A stretch of 64,000 bases of DNA from Chloroflexota bacterium (GCA_023389575.1 JAEWEG010000007.1:5858-69857), one strand, 5' to 3'; shown: positions 33,061 through 42,187, counted from the first letter of the stretch. Numbers and translations are program-made. Notes: a model not told the origin generated them from the sequence alone.

Positions 33061-34275
33061 TTACCAGTGAATCTCGACGCGGGCGCCGAGCGGCGTGACT
33101 TCGTAGAGCCAGGCGGCGAGGTCTACCGGGACGTTGATGCAGCCGTGGCTCATCACCGATCCGAAGTTGTTGTGCCAGTACGCGCCGTGAATGGCATGGC
33201 CGACCGTGGTGAAGTACATCACCGACGGAACGTTGGAGACGTTGTAGTACTCCCCGCCCAGCACGCCTTCCATGTCCTGCGTGCCGTTCTTGAGGCTGAT
33301 ATGGAACGTTCCGGTGGGCGTATCGAACCCGGGGCGACCAGAGCTGATGTAGGTCTGCATGATGATCGTGTTGCCCTGGTAGACCTGCATGTACTGGGTG
33401 CTCAGGTTGATGTCGATCCACACCTCGCCAGCGCCGGGAACGTAGGCGCCAGTGGTGCCGGCGACGGGCGGCGGAGCAGGCGGGATGAAGAGTTCTTCGC
33501 TGTAGCTCGGGAGATCGCCCTGAGCGGCGCGGGACTGGTCGAGACCGTATTTCTGGGCCAGAAGGCTGCCGACCGGTACGAGGTGGACGCCGTCGGTTTC
33601 GTTCACGGCCAACTGACCGCGCTCGAAGACCTGATAGGTGGTGTCGCCGGACGTGTAGGTCTCGGTGATCGGGAAGCCGAGGTAGCCCTCCTCGCCGGTT
33701 TCTTCCCAGAAGGCGCGGAAGTCGCCGCTGACAGTGTGGCCGGACTGGGCAACGAAGCGCGAACCTCGCGCCGCGTCCTTCTCGCTCACGGGAAGCCAGG
33801 CCTGGGAGATGGCTAGGGCCTCGGCGGAGCTGGCGCTGGAACTGCTGGTGGACGACCAGCTCAGCGTGGAGCGCTGGACGTTGATGGGGCGAAGTTCCTC
33901 GCCGATGTCGCCGAAGTGAAAGTGCTGGCCGTTGGCGTCGCCTTCGGGCCAGTATTCGAAACGGGCGTACTGGAAGTACTGAACAACGTGCCCGTTTTCC
34001 AGCGTGATTTCGGGAGTGATGGGGTAGCCGAACGATGCCTGCTTGCCATTTTCGCGCCAGACATCCAGGAAGACCTGATCGAGCGTCTGCCCGGTTTCCT
34101 CGATGAAGACGGTGCGCGGCGCGGACCACGCCGAGGCGGGGGACGCGAACGGCGCGAACATGGTCAGCAGCATGGCGAACGCGGCCATGACGAGCGCGAT
34201 CGAGCCCAGGCGGAGCCGCGGCCCAACCATGGAGTTCGACATCACTTCAGCGCGTGAAGCGGTACCGGCAATCAT
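33061..34275 (-). CDS. L,D-transpeptidase (YkuD domain) with LGFP-like repeats, secreted
   Basis: A 404-residue exported cell-wall enzyme. After a signal peptide (to about 49) come two LGFP-type repeats (QASFGYPITPEI and EGYLGFPITETY) that bind cell-wall polymers, a Ser-rich linker, and the catalytic YkuD domain. Its motif HGAYWHNNFG...SHGCINVP contains the His and the nucleophilic Cys. It makes 3-3 peptide cross-links in peptidoglycan or attaches proteins. Which start is used is not certain: ATG at 34275 has GGGAG upstream, with alternatives at 34242 and 34230. Confidence 0.88.
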   Translation of the reverse strand: MIAGTASRAEVMSNSMVGPRLRLGSIALVMAAFAMLLTMFAPFASPASAWSAPRTVFIEETGQTLDQVFLDVWRENGKQASFGYPITPEITLENGHVVQYFQYARFEYWPEGDANGQHFHFGDIGEELRPINVQRSTLSWSSTSSSSASSAEALAISQAWLPVSEKDAARGSRFVAQSGHTVSGDFRAFWEETGEEGYLGFPITETYTSGDTTYQVFERGQLAVNETDGVHLVPVGSLLAQKYGLDQSRAAQGDLPSYSEELFIPPAPPPVAGTTGAYVPGAGEVWIDINLSTQYMQVYQGNTIIMQTYISSGRPGFDTPTGTFHISLKNGTQDMEGVLGGEYYNVSNVPSVMYFTTVGHAIHGAYWHNNFGSVMSHGCINVPVDLAAWLYEVTPLGARVEIHW

Positions 34276-34623
34276 TTCCGAGATTCTCCCATCCTACCCA
34301 GCATGTGATTCCGACCATCGTTCCCGCGTTGTCGAGTGCCTCCCAGGCGCGCATCTTTCACATGGCCTGCCATCGTGAAATTGCAGGTCGGGCGGCAGTG
34401 TCCGAGGCGGCGCGGGTTTCCCCTTGTCTGAGCGCCGCCACCCCGGCATCGTTGGCGGAACGGCGACGACTCCCTGCCTTTGTAAACGCGTCCTCGGCGA
34501 AACCGGTTTCCTTCTTCGAAGGATATGGCTCGCGTGTGCCCCAAGGGTACCCGGGAAAGGTTCCGGATACCTGTGTACGTACACTATATACTGCCGGGAT
34601 GCCAGCATGCACCCTGAAAAGGG
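34276..34623. other. gene-free stretch with palindromes
   Basis: About 350 bases between nadC and the L,D-transpeptidase gene. It contains GAAACCGGTTTC (34499-34510) and, near the nadC stop, the palindrome GTGTACGTACAC. I find no coding frame with family resemblance. Confidence 0.4.
34573..34592 (+). promoter_or_regulatory. palindrome followed by a TATACT element
   Basis: The perfect 12-base palindrome GTGTACGTACAC (34573-34584) is directly followed by TATATACT, which contains a consensus-like -10 (34587-34592) on the plus strand. No plus-strand gene follows; such a promoter would read antisense into nadC. Function unknown. Confidence 0.35.
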
Positions 34624-35502
34624 CTACCCGATCGTGAGGTCGAGGCTGATATCCAGCGACGGAGCGGAGTGAGTCAACGCTCCACAGGAGATGAGGTCGA
34701 CGCCGGTCTCGGTCAACGACGAAATCCGCTCAAGCGTGATGCCCCCGGATGCCTCGAGCAGGATACGCGAGTCGACCTGGTCGCGGCGAGTGACGGCTTC
34801 GGCGATCAGGTCGTTGTCCATGTTGTCGAGCATCACGATGTCCGCGCCGGCGGCCAGTGCCTGGTCCAGCTCGTCCAGGTTGGTGACCTCGATCTCAACC
34901 TTCAACGTGTGGGGCGCTGATTCGCGGGCGTTGCGAACCGCGGTGGCGATCCGGTCGGGCCCTCCGATGGCGGCGAGGTGGTTGTCCTTGATCAGGATGC
35001 CGTCGGCGAGGCCGAACCGATGGTTGTGGCCGCCGCCGTGCTGGACGGCGAGTTTTTCGAGGAGCCGCAGACCCGGAGTCGTCTTGCGGGTGTCGACCAC
35101 GCGGGAGACGCCGCCTCTGGTTTCGGCGACGTAGCGGGCGGTGATGGTGGCGACGCCGGAGAGGCGCTGCATCAGGTTGAGGGCGGTGCGCTCGGCGGTG
35201 AGGAGCGAGCGGGCATTGCCGCTGACGTTCGCCAGTGGCGTGAACGCCTCGACCCGGTCGCCGTCGGCCACGAGGGGCTCGAACGTGGTGGAGGGGTCGA
35301 CGCGGCTGAAGACGAAGGCCGCGACCTCCATGCCGGAGATGACGCCTTCGGTCTTGGCGAGGATCGTGCCCGAGGCGGTGGCGCTGGCGGGCACCGTGGC
35401 GAGGGTGGTGATGTCGCCAGTCCCGATATCCTCGGCCAGGGCGAGATCGACGATGGCCTCCCAACCGCGGCGGTGGGTGGCGGATTGCTGTTCGAGCGGC
35501 AT
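34624..35502 (-). CDS. nadC: nicotinate-nucleotide pyrophosphorylase (carboxylating), quinolinate phosphoribosyltransferase
   Basis: A 292-residue enzyme of NAD biosynthesis that converts quinolinate and PRPP into nicotinate mononucleotide. Family marks are EDIGTGDITT near residue 25, DTRKTTPGLR.LEK.AV.HGGGHNHR near residue 145, LIKDNH, and the C-terminal EASGGITLERI. Length is usual. It is the last gene of a unit M16 peptidase - GNAT - nadC with gaps of 16-18 bases. No nadA or nadB is in the window. Confidence 0.95.
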   Translation of the reverse strand: MPLEQQSATHRRGWEAIVDLALAEDIGTGDITTLATVPASATASGTILAKTEGVISGMEVAAFVFSRVDPSTTFEPLVADGDRVEAFTPLANVSGNARSLLTAERTALNLMQRLSGVATITARYVAETRGGVSRVVDTRKTTPGLRLLEKLAVQHGGGHNHRFGLADGILIKDNHLAAIGGPDRIATAVRNARESAPHTLKVEIEVTNLDELDQALAAGADIVMLDNMDNDLIAEAVTRRDQVDSRILLEASGGITLERISSLTETGVDLISCGALTHSAPSLDISLDLTIG

Positions 35503-35520
35503 GCGGTCAGTCTCCGTTTA

Positions 35521-36051
35521 TCAGGAACGTGGGGTGTCGTCGATGGGGTTGTGCTGGAGGGCGCCGGACGTGCCGCCCTTGAACTTCGCGCCGGGTGTGT
35601 GCCATCCAACCCGGAAGTGAACCTCGCCATCGGGTTGCACGCGCCGGCCGACCAGCTTGAAGCCGCAGGCCTTGAAGAAGGGGAGGATGTCCTCGGGCGT
35701 CTGGGCGGCCAGCGGTCGACGACCAGAGCGGCGCAGCGCATCCTGCAGCAGGGTCCGGCCAATGCCGTGGCGCCGTTCTCCCGGCAGCACGACGATGAAG
35801 GCGAGATCGTTGGCCATGCCATCCTTGCGGAGGCCGTAGGCGGCGACCATGATGCCGTCGCGGTAGCCGCCGAACACCTGGCCGTCGGGAAGGCTGGCGA
35901 TCGTTTCCCGCATCGCGGTTTCACGCGGCTCCGTGCTGGAGCCGGTGACGATGGTGTCGACAAGTTCGCGCTCGGAGGGAGAGATCGGCCGAATCTCGAA
36001 GCCGGACGCGGGATCGATGAAGACCAGGTTGCCAGACGATTGTTCGCTCAT
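35521..36051 (-). CDS. GNAT family N-acetyltransferase
   Basis: A 176-residue protein with the GNAT acetyl-CoA site (FIVVLPGERRHGIGRTLLQDAL, matching R-x-x-G-I-G) and a weak C-terminal part FFKACGFKLVGRRV. I chose the ATG at 36051 with GGAGG eight bases upstream. It lies between the M16 peptidase and nadC in one operon. Acceptor substrate unknown. Confidence 0.8.
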   Translation of the reverse strand: MSEQSSGNLVFIDPASGFEIRPISPSERELVDTIVTGSSTEPRETAMRETIASLPDGQVFGGYRDGIMVAAYGLRKDGMANDLAFIVVLPGERRHGIGRTLLQDALRRSGRRPLAAQTPEDILPFFKACGFKLVGRRVQPDGEVHFRVGWHTPGAKFKGGTSGALQHNPIDDTPRS

Positions 36052-36067
36052 TGCCCGATCCTCCTGA

Positions 36068-37459
36068 TTAGCGGAACGCCAGCAGGTCGGCGAAGGCCTC
36101 GTCGTTGTTGTACGGGCCGATGAGAGTGAGGTTGAGGCGGTCGCTCCGGAGAATCTCGGCGGCGACTTCCTGGACATCCTCGATGGTGACGGCGTCGATG
36201 AGTTCCATCACGTCCTCGGGCGACTTGATCTCGCCGTAGGTGGCTTCCTGGCTGCCGATCCACGAGGCAACCGACCGGCTGTCCTCCAGGCCCATCAGCA
36301 GGCGGCCCTTGCGGAGGGTCTTGCTGTTCTCAAGCTCTTCGGCGGGAACCGGGATGTCGCGGATCTTCTGAAGTTCCCCAATGATGGCTTCGATGGTCTC
36401 TTCGACCCGCTCGATGTCGGTCCCGGCGTAGACGACACCCTGACCGACGTCCTCGTAGCCCCGGAAGTAGCCATAGACCGAGTAGACGAGACCGCGCTTC
36501 TCACGGATTTCCTGGAAGAGGCGGGAACTCATGCCGGCGGAGAGGATGGCCTCGATGGTGGACTGCGCGAACCGGCGCGGATCGTGATAGGAGAGGGCTG
36601 GGAACCCGACGCAGAGATGGGCCTGTTCCGTCTCCCGGTTGATGACCTGCACGCGCTGGGCATCCTGGCTGACGGTGACCGGCGTGTAGCGGTCGACCTC
36701 GCCGGTGGCGGTAAGGTCGCCGAAGAAACGTTCGGTGAGTTCGACGACGGCTTCGTGCTGGATATCGCCGCCGGCCGCGACGATCAGGCGATCGGGACTG
36801 TAGTTGCGTTGCCAGAAGCTGACCATGGCGTCGCGGTCGATGTTGGCGACGGTTTCCTCGCTCCCCGCGATTTCACGGCCGACCGGGTCCAGTCCCCAGA
36901 TGAGCTGGTCGATGAGGTCGTGGACGAGGTCTTCGGGGATGTCCTGGACGGAGCGGATCTCCTCGAAGATGACCTTGCGCTCCTTGTCGAGTTCCGTGGC
37001 GTCGAAGGTGGAGTTGCGGAGCATGTCGGCGAGGACATCGAAGGCGAGTTCGAAGTGGGTGCTGGGGACCTTGCACCAGTAGGAGGTGGACTCGCGGCCG
37101 GTGGCGGCGTTGAGCATGCCGCCGACGCTCTCGATCTCCTCGGAGATGGTCATCGGATCGGGGCGCCGTTCGGTGCCCTTGAAGAGCATGTGCTCGAGGA
37201 AGTGGGAGACACCGGCGATGGGTTCGGGCTCGTAGCGGGACCCGATGTTGTAATAGAAGATGAGGCTGGCGGAGCGGACGCCGGTCATGGGGCCGGTGAC
37301 CACGCGCACGCCGTTCGCCAGGGTGGACTTGTGGTAGGGCGAGCCAGTGGCTTCGCTCGCGCCGCCCGCCGTCGCCGTGGATGCCATGGATCGGGCGCGT
37401 GGCGCCATGGGGGGCATCAACAGGCCCAGTTCCGTCAACCGATTTCCGCGTTGTTGCAA
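36068..37459 (-). CDS. M16 family zinc metallopeptidase
   Basis: A 463-residue pitrilysin-type protease (PqqL/YmxG-like). The inverted zinc motif HFLEH (H-x-x-E-H) stands near residue 85, the distal Glu region is EEIRSVQDIPEDL near residue 170, and the second half has the non-catalytic M16_C domain with IREKRGLVYSVYGY. The start is TTG at 37459, supported by GAGGTGA, which adds a poorly conserved lead of about 40 residues; ATGs at 37417 and 37408 are possible. Cytosolic processing peptidase by family. Confidence 0.88.
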   Translation of the reverse strand: MQQRGNRLTELGLLMPPMAPRARSMASTATAGGASEATGSPYHKSTLANGVRVVTGPMTGVRSASLIFYYNIGSRYEPEPIAGVSHFLEHMLFKGTERRPDPMTISEEIESVGGMLNAATGRESTSYWCKVPSTHFELAFDVLADMLRNSTFDATELDKERKVIFEEIRSVQDIPEDLVHDLIDQLIWGLDPVGREIAGSEETVANIDRDAMVSFWQRNYSPDRLIVAAGGDIQHEAVVELTERFFGDLTATGEVDRYTPVTVSQDAQRVQVINRETEQAHLCVGFPALSYHDPRRFAQSTIEAILSAGMSSRLFQEIREKRGLVYSVYGYFRGYEDVGQGVVYAGTDIERVEETIEAIIGELQKIRDIPVPAEELENSKTLRKGRLLMGLEDSRSVASWIGSQEATYGEIKSPEDVMELIDAVTIEDVQEVAAEILRSDRLNLTLIGPYNNDEAFADLLAFR

Positions 37460-37593
37460 GAGTCACCTCATCAGTCCGTCGCCAGTCAATTCGGGGAACG
37501 ATAGCCGGTATCGGGTTACCCGCGCTAGCGTGCTGGCTGGACAGGTGGGCGGTATCGACGCCGGTGGCGGGGAAATGAGGCGCAGAGCGACGA

Positions 37594-37626
37594 AATCCCG
37601 GCCAGGGCGTTCGCCGGGCCGGGATT
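37594..37626 (-). terminator. terminator-like hairpin after the DUF805 gene
   Basis: AATCCCGGCC (37594-37603) pairs exactly with 37617-37626 around 13 bases; on the minus strand TTTCGTCG follows. It starts 18 bases past the stop codon. Confidence 0.65.
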
Positions 37627-37644
37627 CGCGGTCGAGTGTTGGAG

Positions 37645-38034
37645 CTAGATCGGGTCGCCGTACTCGTTCGGGGTCTGGCTGCCGGCGAGGAAGCCGACTT
37701 CGATGAGCAGCCAGAGGCCCACGAAGGGAATGAAGGCGATGAGCATGAACCAGCCCGAGCGACCCCGGTCGTGGAGGCGCTTCACGGTTGTCGCCAGACC
37801 GGCGAAGGTCGAGAAGGCATAGATCGCGATGCCGATGAGAGCGAAGACGAATCCGGCCGCGCCTCCCTCCCCGGCAAGGGCGAAGAGGATGGCGGCGACG
37901 ACATTCACCCCGGCCAGCGCGAGACCGCGCAACCAGTACGACTGGCGGCCGATGCGGCCTTCGAAGCTCACGAGATCCGCGAGTCGATCCTTGAACGTCT
38001 CGGGTTGGGATGGGTAGGCGTATTGAGCGGTCAT
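37645..38034 (-). CDS. DUF805 family membrane protein
   Basis: A 129-residue inner-membrane protein with four hydrophobic segments and the DUF805 signature FEGRIGRQSYW near residue 24 and KRLHDRGRSGW near residue 88. No activity is known for the family. The ATG at 38034 follows AAAGGAC. It stands alone, closed by its own hairpin. Confidence 0.88.
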   Translation of the reverse strand: MTAQYAYPSQPETFKDRLADLVSFEGRIGRQSYWLRGLALAGVNVVAAILFALAGEGGAAGFVFALIGIAIYAFSTFAGLATTVKRLHDRGRSGWFMLIAFIPFVGLWLLIEVGFLAGSQTPNEYGDPI

Positions 38035-38276
38035 GGTTGTGTGTCCTTTACCGAACGAGAAATCGAAATGGTCATGAGGGCGCGACCAGCCATGGATCCA
38101 CTGCCTGGGCATGGATCGTGAGCATTGTCCGTGGGCCAGGTTGGTGATACCGCGCGCGTGTTCACCGTCCCGTGGTCTGCCCTCGTATCGAGGTGTTCCG
38201 GATACAAGACGCCGGCTGGCGCCAAATGGTTGCACGCCGGTGGAGCGGGGCGTTCGGGTGTGCGACACTCCCGCGA

Positions 38277-38522
38277 ATGAACAGCGAAACACCCGCCAAA
38301 CGAAGGATCCTGACCAACCGTCGCGTGGGCCTGCTGGTGGCCGTGGCGGCGGTGCTCGGGCTGTGGGCGTTCTTCGTGGCCGACAACTTCGTGATGGTCG
38401 AGGTGAGGATCCTTACCTTCGAGTTGCGGACACGGTTGGCGTGGGCGCTGGTGATGTCGTTCTGGCTGGGAGCGGTATCCGGCGTGGCCGGCCTGTACCT
38501 ATGGCGGAGACGGCGCGGGTAG
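38277..38522 (+). CDS. LapA-domain (DUF1049) small membrane protein
   Basis: An 81-residue protein with two membrane helices (VGLLVAVAAVLGLWAFFVAD and WALVMSFWLGAVSGVAGLYLW) and the NFVMVEVRIL turn between them, as in LapA proteins. The ribosome site is poor. Its last 24 bases overlap the end of the GDPD-like gene on the opposite strand. Confidence 0.7.
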   Translation: MNSETPAKRRILTNRRVGLLVAVAAVLGLWAFFVADNFVMVEVRILTFELRTRLAWALVMSFWLGAVSGVAGLYLWRRRRG

Positions 38523-39428
38523 GTCGCGTTCGGTGCGTTGCTGGCCGCCGAGCAGGTTGAGGATGGCCAGGTTGTCGCTGGTGACGCCGTCGACCCCGAG
38601 AGCCATCAATTCATTGACCCGGGTCATGTCGTTGACGGTCCAGGCGAAGACCAGCAGCCCTTCGTGCTGGAGCATGACGGCGATTTGCTCGTCCAGCAGG
38701 GTGTGGCGGACGGTGATCCCGTCGATGGCGGTCATGAGCGAGTCGTTCTGGAGCAAGTCCTCGATTGTGCCCCTGTCCGCCACGCTCTTCAGGAGAATGG
38801 CGCTGGGGGCACGGACACGGAGCGCGCGGAGGATCCAGTTTTCGCGGCTGGCGACCACAACCGCGCGGCCCTCGGGGCGGGAGTTAATGAACTCGACCAC
38901 CAGGCTGACGAACTTCGGGGACGTTTCCTTGAGGTCGAGCTTGATGGCGTCGGCCTGGTAGGCGGCGGTCCAGACATGCTCAAGGGTGGGGCCGCGGAAC
39001 CATCGCTCGCCGACGACGGGGAGAGGGCGGGAATGGGCCGCTCGAAGGACTCCATCGACTTCCACCACATCGACCTCGATAAGGTCCGCGCCATAGACCA
39101 GTGCTTCGAGCGTGGCGTCGATCCGCGCGCCGGAATTGTGCGCGACGCCGAAAACGAGCCCGTACGACTCGTCTGAGTACATGCGGTCTTCGGGGTCGAA
39201 GGCGGCGTAGAACTGGTTGGGCCGCAGGCCGATGGTGACTTCCTCGCCGCCTTCCGGATTGAACAGGAAGAGGCCGATCAGGTACATCGACCCCGAGATG
39301 ACCGCGATGGCGATGAGCGAGACCGTGATTCGGAGGCCCGTGGCGACGCGGGCCGGCCAGCGGCGAGGCGGCCGGTCGGGCGCGGGGGCTACGGACTCGA
39401 TGTTCGCGGTGGGCTCGATGGTCGACAT
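38499..39428 (-). CDS. glycerophosphodiester phosphodiesterase (GDPD) family protein, membrane-anchored
   Basis: A 309-residue protein with one N-terminal membrane helix and an outside GDPD barrel. Active-site segments are AHNSGARIDATLEAL (HN where family members have HR), GADLIEVDV, LRAAHSRPL and IKLDLKE; both catalytic His and the Glu/Asp pair remain. The C-terminal part FAWTVNDMTRVNELMALGVDGVTSDN is typical. It may cleave glycerophosphodiesters or lipids outside the membrane. It follows the CinA-like gene by 38 bases. Confidence 0.82.
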   Translation of the reverse strand: MSTIEPTANIESVAPAPDRPPRRWPARVATGLRITVSLIAIAVISGSMYLIGLFLFNPEGGEEVTIGLRPNQFYAAFDPEDRMYSDESYGLVFGVAHNSGARIDATLEALVYGADLIEVDVVEVDGVLRAAHSRPLPVVGERWFRGPTLEHVWTAAYQADAIKLDLKETSPKFVSLVVEFINSRPEGRAVVVASRENWILRALRVRAPSAILLKSVADRGTIEDLLQNDSLMTAIDGITVRHTLLDEQIAVMLQHEGLLVFAWTVNDMTRVNELMALGVDGVTSDNLAILNLLGGQQRTERDLPAPSPP

Positions 39429-39466
39429 AGGGGTCCCATGGGTTGTCGCGGCGTGTCAGGTGGTCG

Positions 39467-39961
39467 CTAGGCGATCTCCAGTGACACGGCGTTGTACAGC
39501 AACTGGAGGGCGCGGCGGGTGGCGGCCTTGATGATCTCCTCACGGTCGCCGGGGAAGATGTGTTCCTCCACCAACGTTTCGCTTGGGTCGGCGAGGGCGA
39601 TGTAGACCAGGCCAACCGGTTTGCGGGCGGTGCCCCCGCCGGGACCGGCGATGCCGGTGGTGGCGACGGCGAGGTCGGAGCCAAGGGCGGCGCGCGCGCC
39701 TTCGGCCATGGCTCGTGCGCACGGCTCGCTGACCGCGCCAGGGTTCTCCAGGACGTCCAGCGGCACGCCGAGGACGTTGTGCTTCACGTCGTTGGCGTAG
39801 GAGACGATGCCACCCAGGAAGTAGTCGGAGCTTCCGGCGTTCAGGGTAATCTGGTGGGCGATGTTCCCACCCGTGCACGACTCCGCCGTGCCGACGGTGA
39901 CCTCTCGAGCGATGGCGAGGTCCTGGAGGTCTCGCGCGAGGTTGGAGAGCGGTCCGGACAT
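39467..39961 (-). CDS. pncC: CinA C-terminal domain protein (nicotinamide-nucleotide amidase, PncC-like)
   Basis: A 164-residue protein with the CinA_C signature TAESCTGGNIAHQIT near residue 27 and TTGIAGPGGGTARKPVGLVYIA near residue 110. Such stand-alone domains deamidate NMN to nicotinate mononucleotide in pyridine nucleotide recycling. The ATG at 39961 follows GAGGA. It heads a unit with the GDPD gene. Confidence 0.88.
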   Translation of the reverse strand: MSGPLSNLARDLQDLAIAREVTVGTAESCTGGNIAHQITLNAGSSDYFLGGIVSYANDVKHNVLGVPLDVLENPGAVSEPCARAMAEGARAALGSDLAVATTGIAGPGGGTARKPVGLVYIALADPSETLVEEHIFPGDREEIIKAATRRALQLLYNAVSLEIA

Positions 39962-40038
39962 GGGTATCCTCTGGTGGTGTTGAGACGCGGCGGTTGTTTC
40001 GACCGATGGTACCCGATCACCGCGCTGGAGAACGTTCG

Positions 40039-40767
40039 ATGCAATCACCGCGACCTACGGAGACGCAGGGCAATCATGACCTGTTCGACGCATTCCGGGA
40101 ACCAGGGTGTCCCATCTGCGCGCTGACACGCCGCGCCGTGTCGCACTACATGAAGTCGACCAACTACGAGCCGGTCAGCTATCCGGATATCCGCAAGTTG
40201 TTCGTGGCCTCACAGGGGTTCTGCAACCTTCACGCGCATCAGTGGCTGGAAGAGGCGTTCGTGCTGGGAACGGCGCAGATATACCGCGACGTGCTGCGGG
40301 CGACATTCGACGACCTGAAGGGACAGTCGTTCAAGGGCAGGCCTCTGGGAAAGCGGATCGGAGCCGCGCTGGGGCGGTCGGGGAACGCGGAAGGGGGCCT
40401 GGTGGGTCCAAGCGGGCCCTGCCCGGCGTGCGATGTGCTTGAGGAGACGGAAACGCGGCTCAGGAAGACGCTGCTTTCGGGCCTGCGGGACGAGGAGTTC
40501 CGGCGGGCGTACGCGGAATCGGACGGGCTGTGCATTCCGCACCTGCGCGGTGCGCTGGTGGATGCGCCGGATGAGCAGGTCTTCGAGGCCCTGAAGGCAA
40601 GAGCGATGAGGACCCGGGACACATTGCTGGCCCATCTCGACGAGACCGTGCGCAAGCACGATTACCGCTATCGTCATGAGCCGGCCGGGGAAGAGCGAGG
40701 GGCTCCACAACGGGCGGTCGATCACGTCGCGTCGGCGGCCGGGGTGACGCGGCGATCGCCCCGCTGA
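40039..40767 (+). CDS. DUF6062-like cysteine-rich cytosolic protein
   Basis: A 242-residue protein with two similar halves, each with a CxxC and a later C-x2-3-H: CPICAL...FCNLHAHQW and CPACDV...CIPHLRGAL. The spacing suggests two zinc or redox sites. This matches a conserved family of unknown function (DUF6062) that is common in Firmicutes and Chloroflexota. ATG at 40039 follows GGAG. The end overlaps the GNAT gene on the other strand by 46 bases. Confidence 0.7.
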   Translation: MQSPRPTETQGNHDLFDAFREPGCPICALTRRAVSHYMKSTNYEPVSYPDIRKLFVASQGFCNLHAHQWLEEAFVLGTAQIYRDVLRATFDDLKGQSFKGRPLGKRIGAALGRSGNAEGGLVGPSGPCPACDVLEETETRLRKTLLSGLRDEEFRRAYAESDGLCIPHLRGALVDAPDEQVFEALKARAMRTRDTLLAHLDETVRKHDYRYRHEPAGEERGAPQRAVDHVASAAGVTRRSPR

Positions 40768-41321
40768 GTCCGTCTGAAGCTATCGGCGGGCATGACCATG
40801 ACGTATTCGTCGCCACTGTCGAGCGGGTTGTCCTCGTCGACGATGGAAACTGTTTTCAGCCAGCGGAATCCTGTGCGTTCGTAGACGCGGATCGCGCGGT
40901 GGTTGGCCGGCTCGGGCGCGATGACGGCGAGCGAGGCATGGAATTCCCCGAAGACGATATTGGTGAGGAATGCGTGGAGCACCGGAACGCCCAAGCCCTT
41001 GCCCCGTAGCGATGGTTCGCCGATGAAAAGATCGGTCGCCACCGAACCCGCGGGCAAGTCGATTTGCCGGGCGTAGTCGGGATGGTCCTCGATGCGGTAT
41101 GCCTGGATGAAGCCCGCGTCGCGGTCCTCGATGACGATGACGAAGGCCTGGGTCGGTTCGGCGCCGTCAATGAGCGGCTGGTACTTGCCAATGATGGCTT
41201 CGAGGCTGAGGTCAGCTTCCCGCCACCAGGCCGCGACCTCCGGATCGGCCAGCCACGCCTTCATGAGGGGAAGGTCGTGGCTGGCGAGCAGCCGGAAGTC
41301 GACTGGTGGCGACGGCGTCAT
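40722..41321 (-). CDS. GNAT acetyltransferase, aminoglycoside AAC(6')-like
   Basis: A 199-residue Acetyltransf_8-type protein: WLADPEVAAWWREAD at the start, VIEDRDAGFIQAYRIEDHPDY, TDLFIGEPSLRGKGLG (acetyl-CoA site) and ANHRAIRVYERTGFRW. The layout equals that of AAC(6')-Ib-related enzymes and of siderophore acetylases, so resistance is only one option. Its ATG overlaps the stop of the LCP gene (ATGA). Confidence 0.8.
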   Translation of the reverse strand: MTPSPPVDFRLLASHDLPLMKAWLADPEVAAWWREADLSLEAIIGKYQPLIDGAEPTQAFVIVIEDRDAGFIQAYRIEDHPDYARQIDLPAGSVATDLFIGEPSLRGKGLGVPVLHAFLTNIVFGEFHASLAVIAPEPANHRAIRVYERTGFRWLKTVSIVDEDNPLDSGDEYVMVMPADSFRRTQRGDRRVTPAADAT

Positions 41322-42187
41322 GCCCCGGCGAGCCAAGACTGGACGTAGCCTGGAAGAATGGACCAGTCGCCCTGGTAGATCCATGCACCGCCGGCGGTGT
41401 AATCCGACCAGAGTTGGTTCTCGATGTTGGTGAAGGCGAGACTTTCGCGGGTGAGCTGGGGCAGGAGGACAAGCAATTCGGCCTGGATGGCCGGATCGAT
41501 GTCGTATCGGACGGCATCGCCGGAGAGCGTTTCGATCAGTTCGGGAACGCGGCCAAGAATGGCCGGGTCTTGCAGCTTGACGAGGATGCCTTCCAGCACG
41601 AGATGCTGGCGATGGACGCGAGCGTCATCGCTGTCGGCCTTACGGGTGCGGCAGAAGCGAATGGCTTCCTCGCCTGTGAGGGTGATTTCGCCAGCTGGGA
41701 ACTGGGCGAATGTGCCGTCGTTGACCGCGGTGGGGTTGTTGACCGTCACGCCGCCGACTGCATCGACGATCTTGGGGAAGACCTGCATGTCGGTCTGCGC
41801 GACCCCGTCGAACGTCAGTCCGAACATGTGCGAGATGGTGTCCATGGTTGATTGCGCGGCGACGCGCCAGTCGCGTGTGGGGCTGGCCGCGATGGCGGTG
41901 GCGTAGGCGGCGTTGATCTTGGCCCAGCCGACGCCGGGTATTTCCACGTAGAGATCGCGGGGAATCGCGAGGGTGCGGACCGTCTTGGCGTTGGTGTCGA
42001 CCCGGGCAACCTTGATGACGTCCGAGAGTTCGGGGTCGTCTGGCGTTCGGTAGTCCGTGCCGATGACGGCGAAGGTGTAGACACCGGACCCCTGGGCCAT
42101 CGCTGGGCGCATACCCAGCAGCGCAAGGCTGGCGGCGGCTCCGAATCCAAGGGCGGTACGACGGGTGAAGGTGGGCTGGTTTGCCAT
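41318..42187 (-). CDS. LytR-CpsA-Psr (LCP) family protein with Tat-type signal
   Basis: A 289-residue protein with a twin-arginine signal (TRRTALGFGAAASLALLG) instead of the usual membrane anchor. The LCP domain shows IGTDYR, SDVIKVARVD, LAIPRDLYVEIPGVGWAKINAAYA, and later FCRTRKADSDDARVHRQ. LCP enzymes transfer polymers such as teichoic acids or glycans to peptidoglycan. ATG at 42187 follows AGGAG. The following GNAT gene is coupled to it. Confidence 0.88.
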   Translation of the reverse strand: MANQPTFTRRTALGFGAAASLALLGMRPAMAQGSGVYTFAVIGTDYRTPDDPELSDVIKVARVDTNAKTVRTLAIPRDLYVEIPGVGWAKINAAYATAIAASPTRDWRVAAQSTMDTISHMFGLTFDGVAQTDMQVFPKIVDAVGGVTVNNPTAVNDGTFAQFPAGEITLTGEEAIRFCRTRKADSDDARVHRQHLVLEGILVKLQDPAILGRVPELIETLSGDAVRYDIDPAIQAELLVLLPQLTRESLAFTNIENQLWSDYTAGGAWIYQGDWSILPGYVQSWLAGA

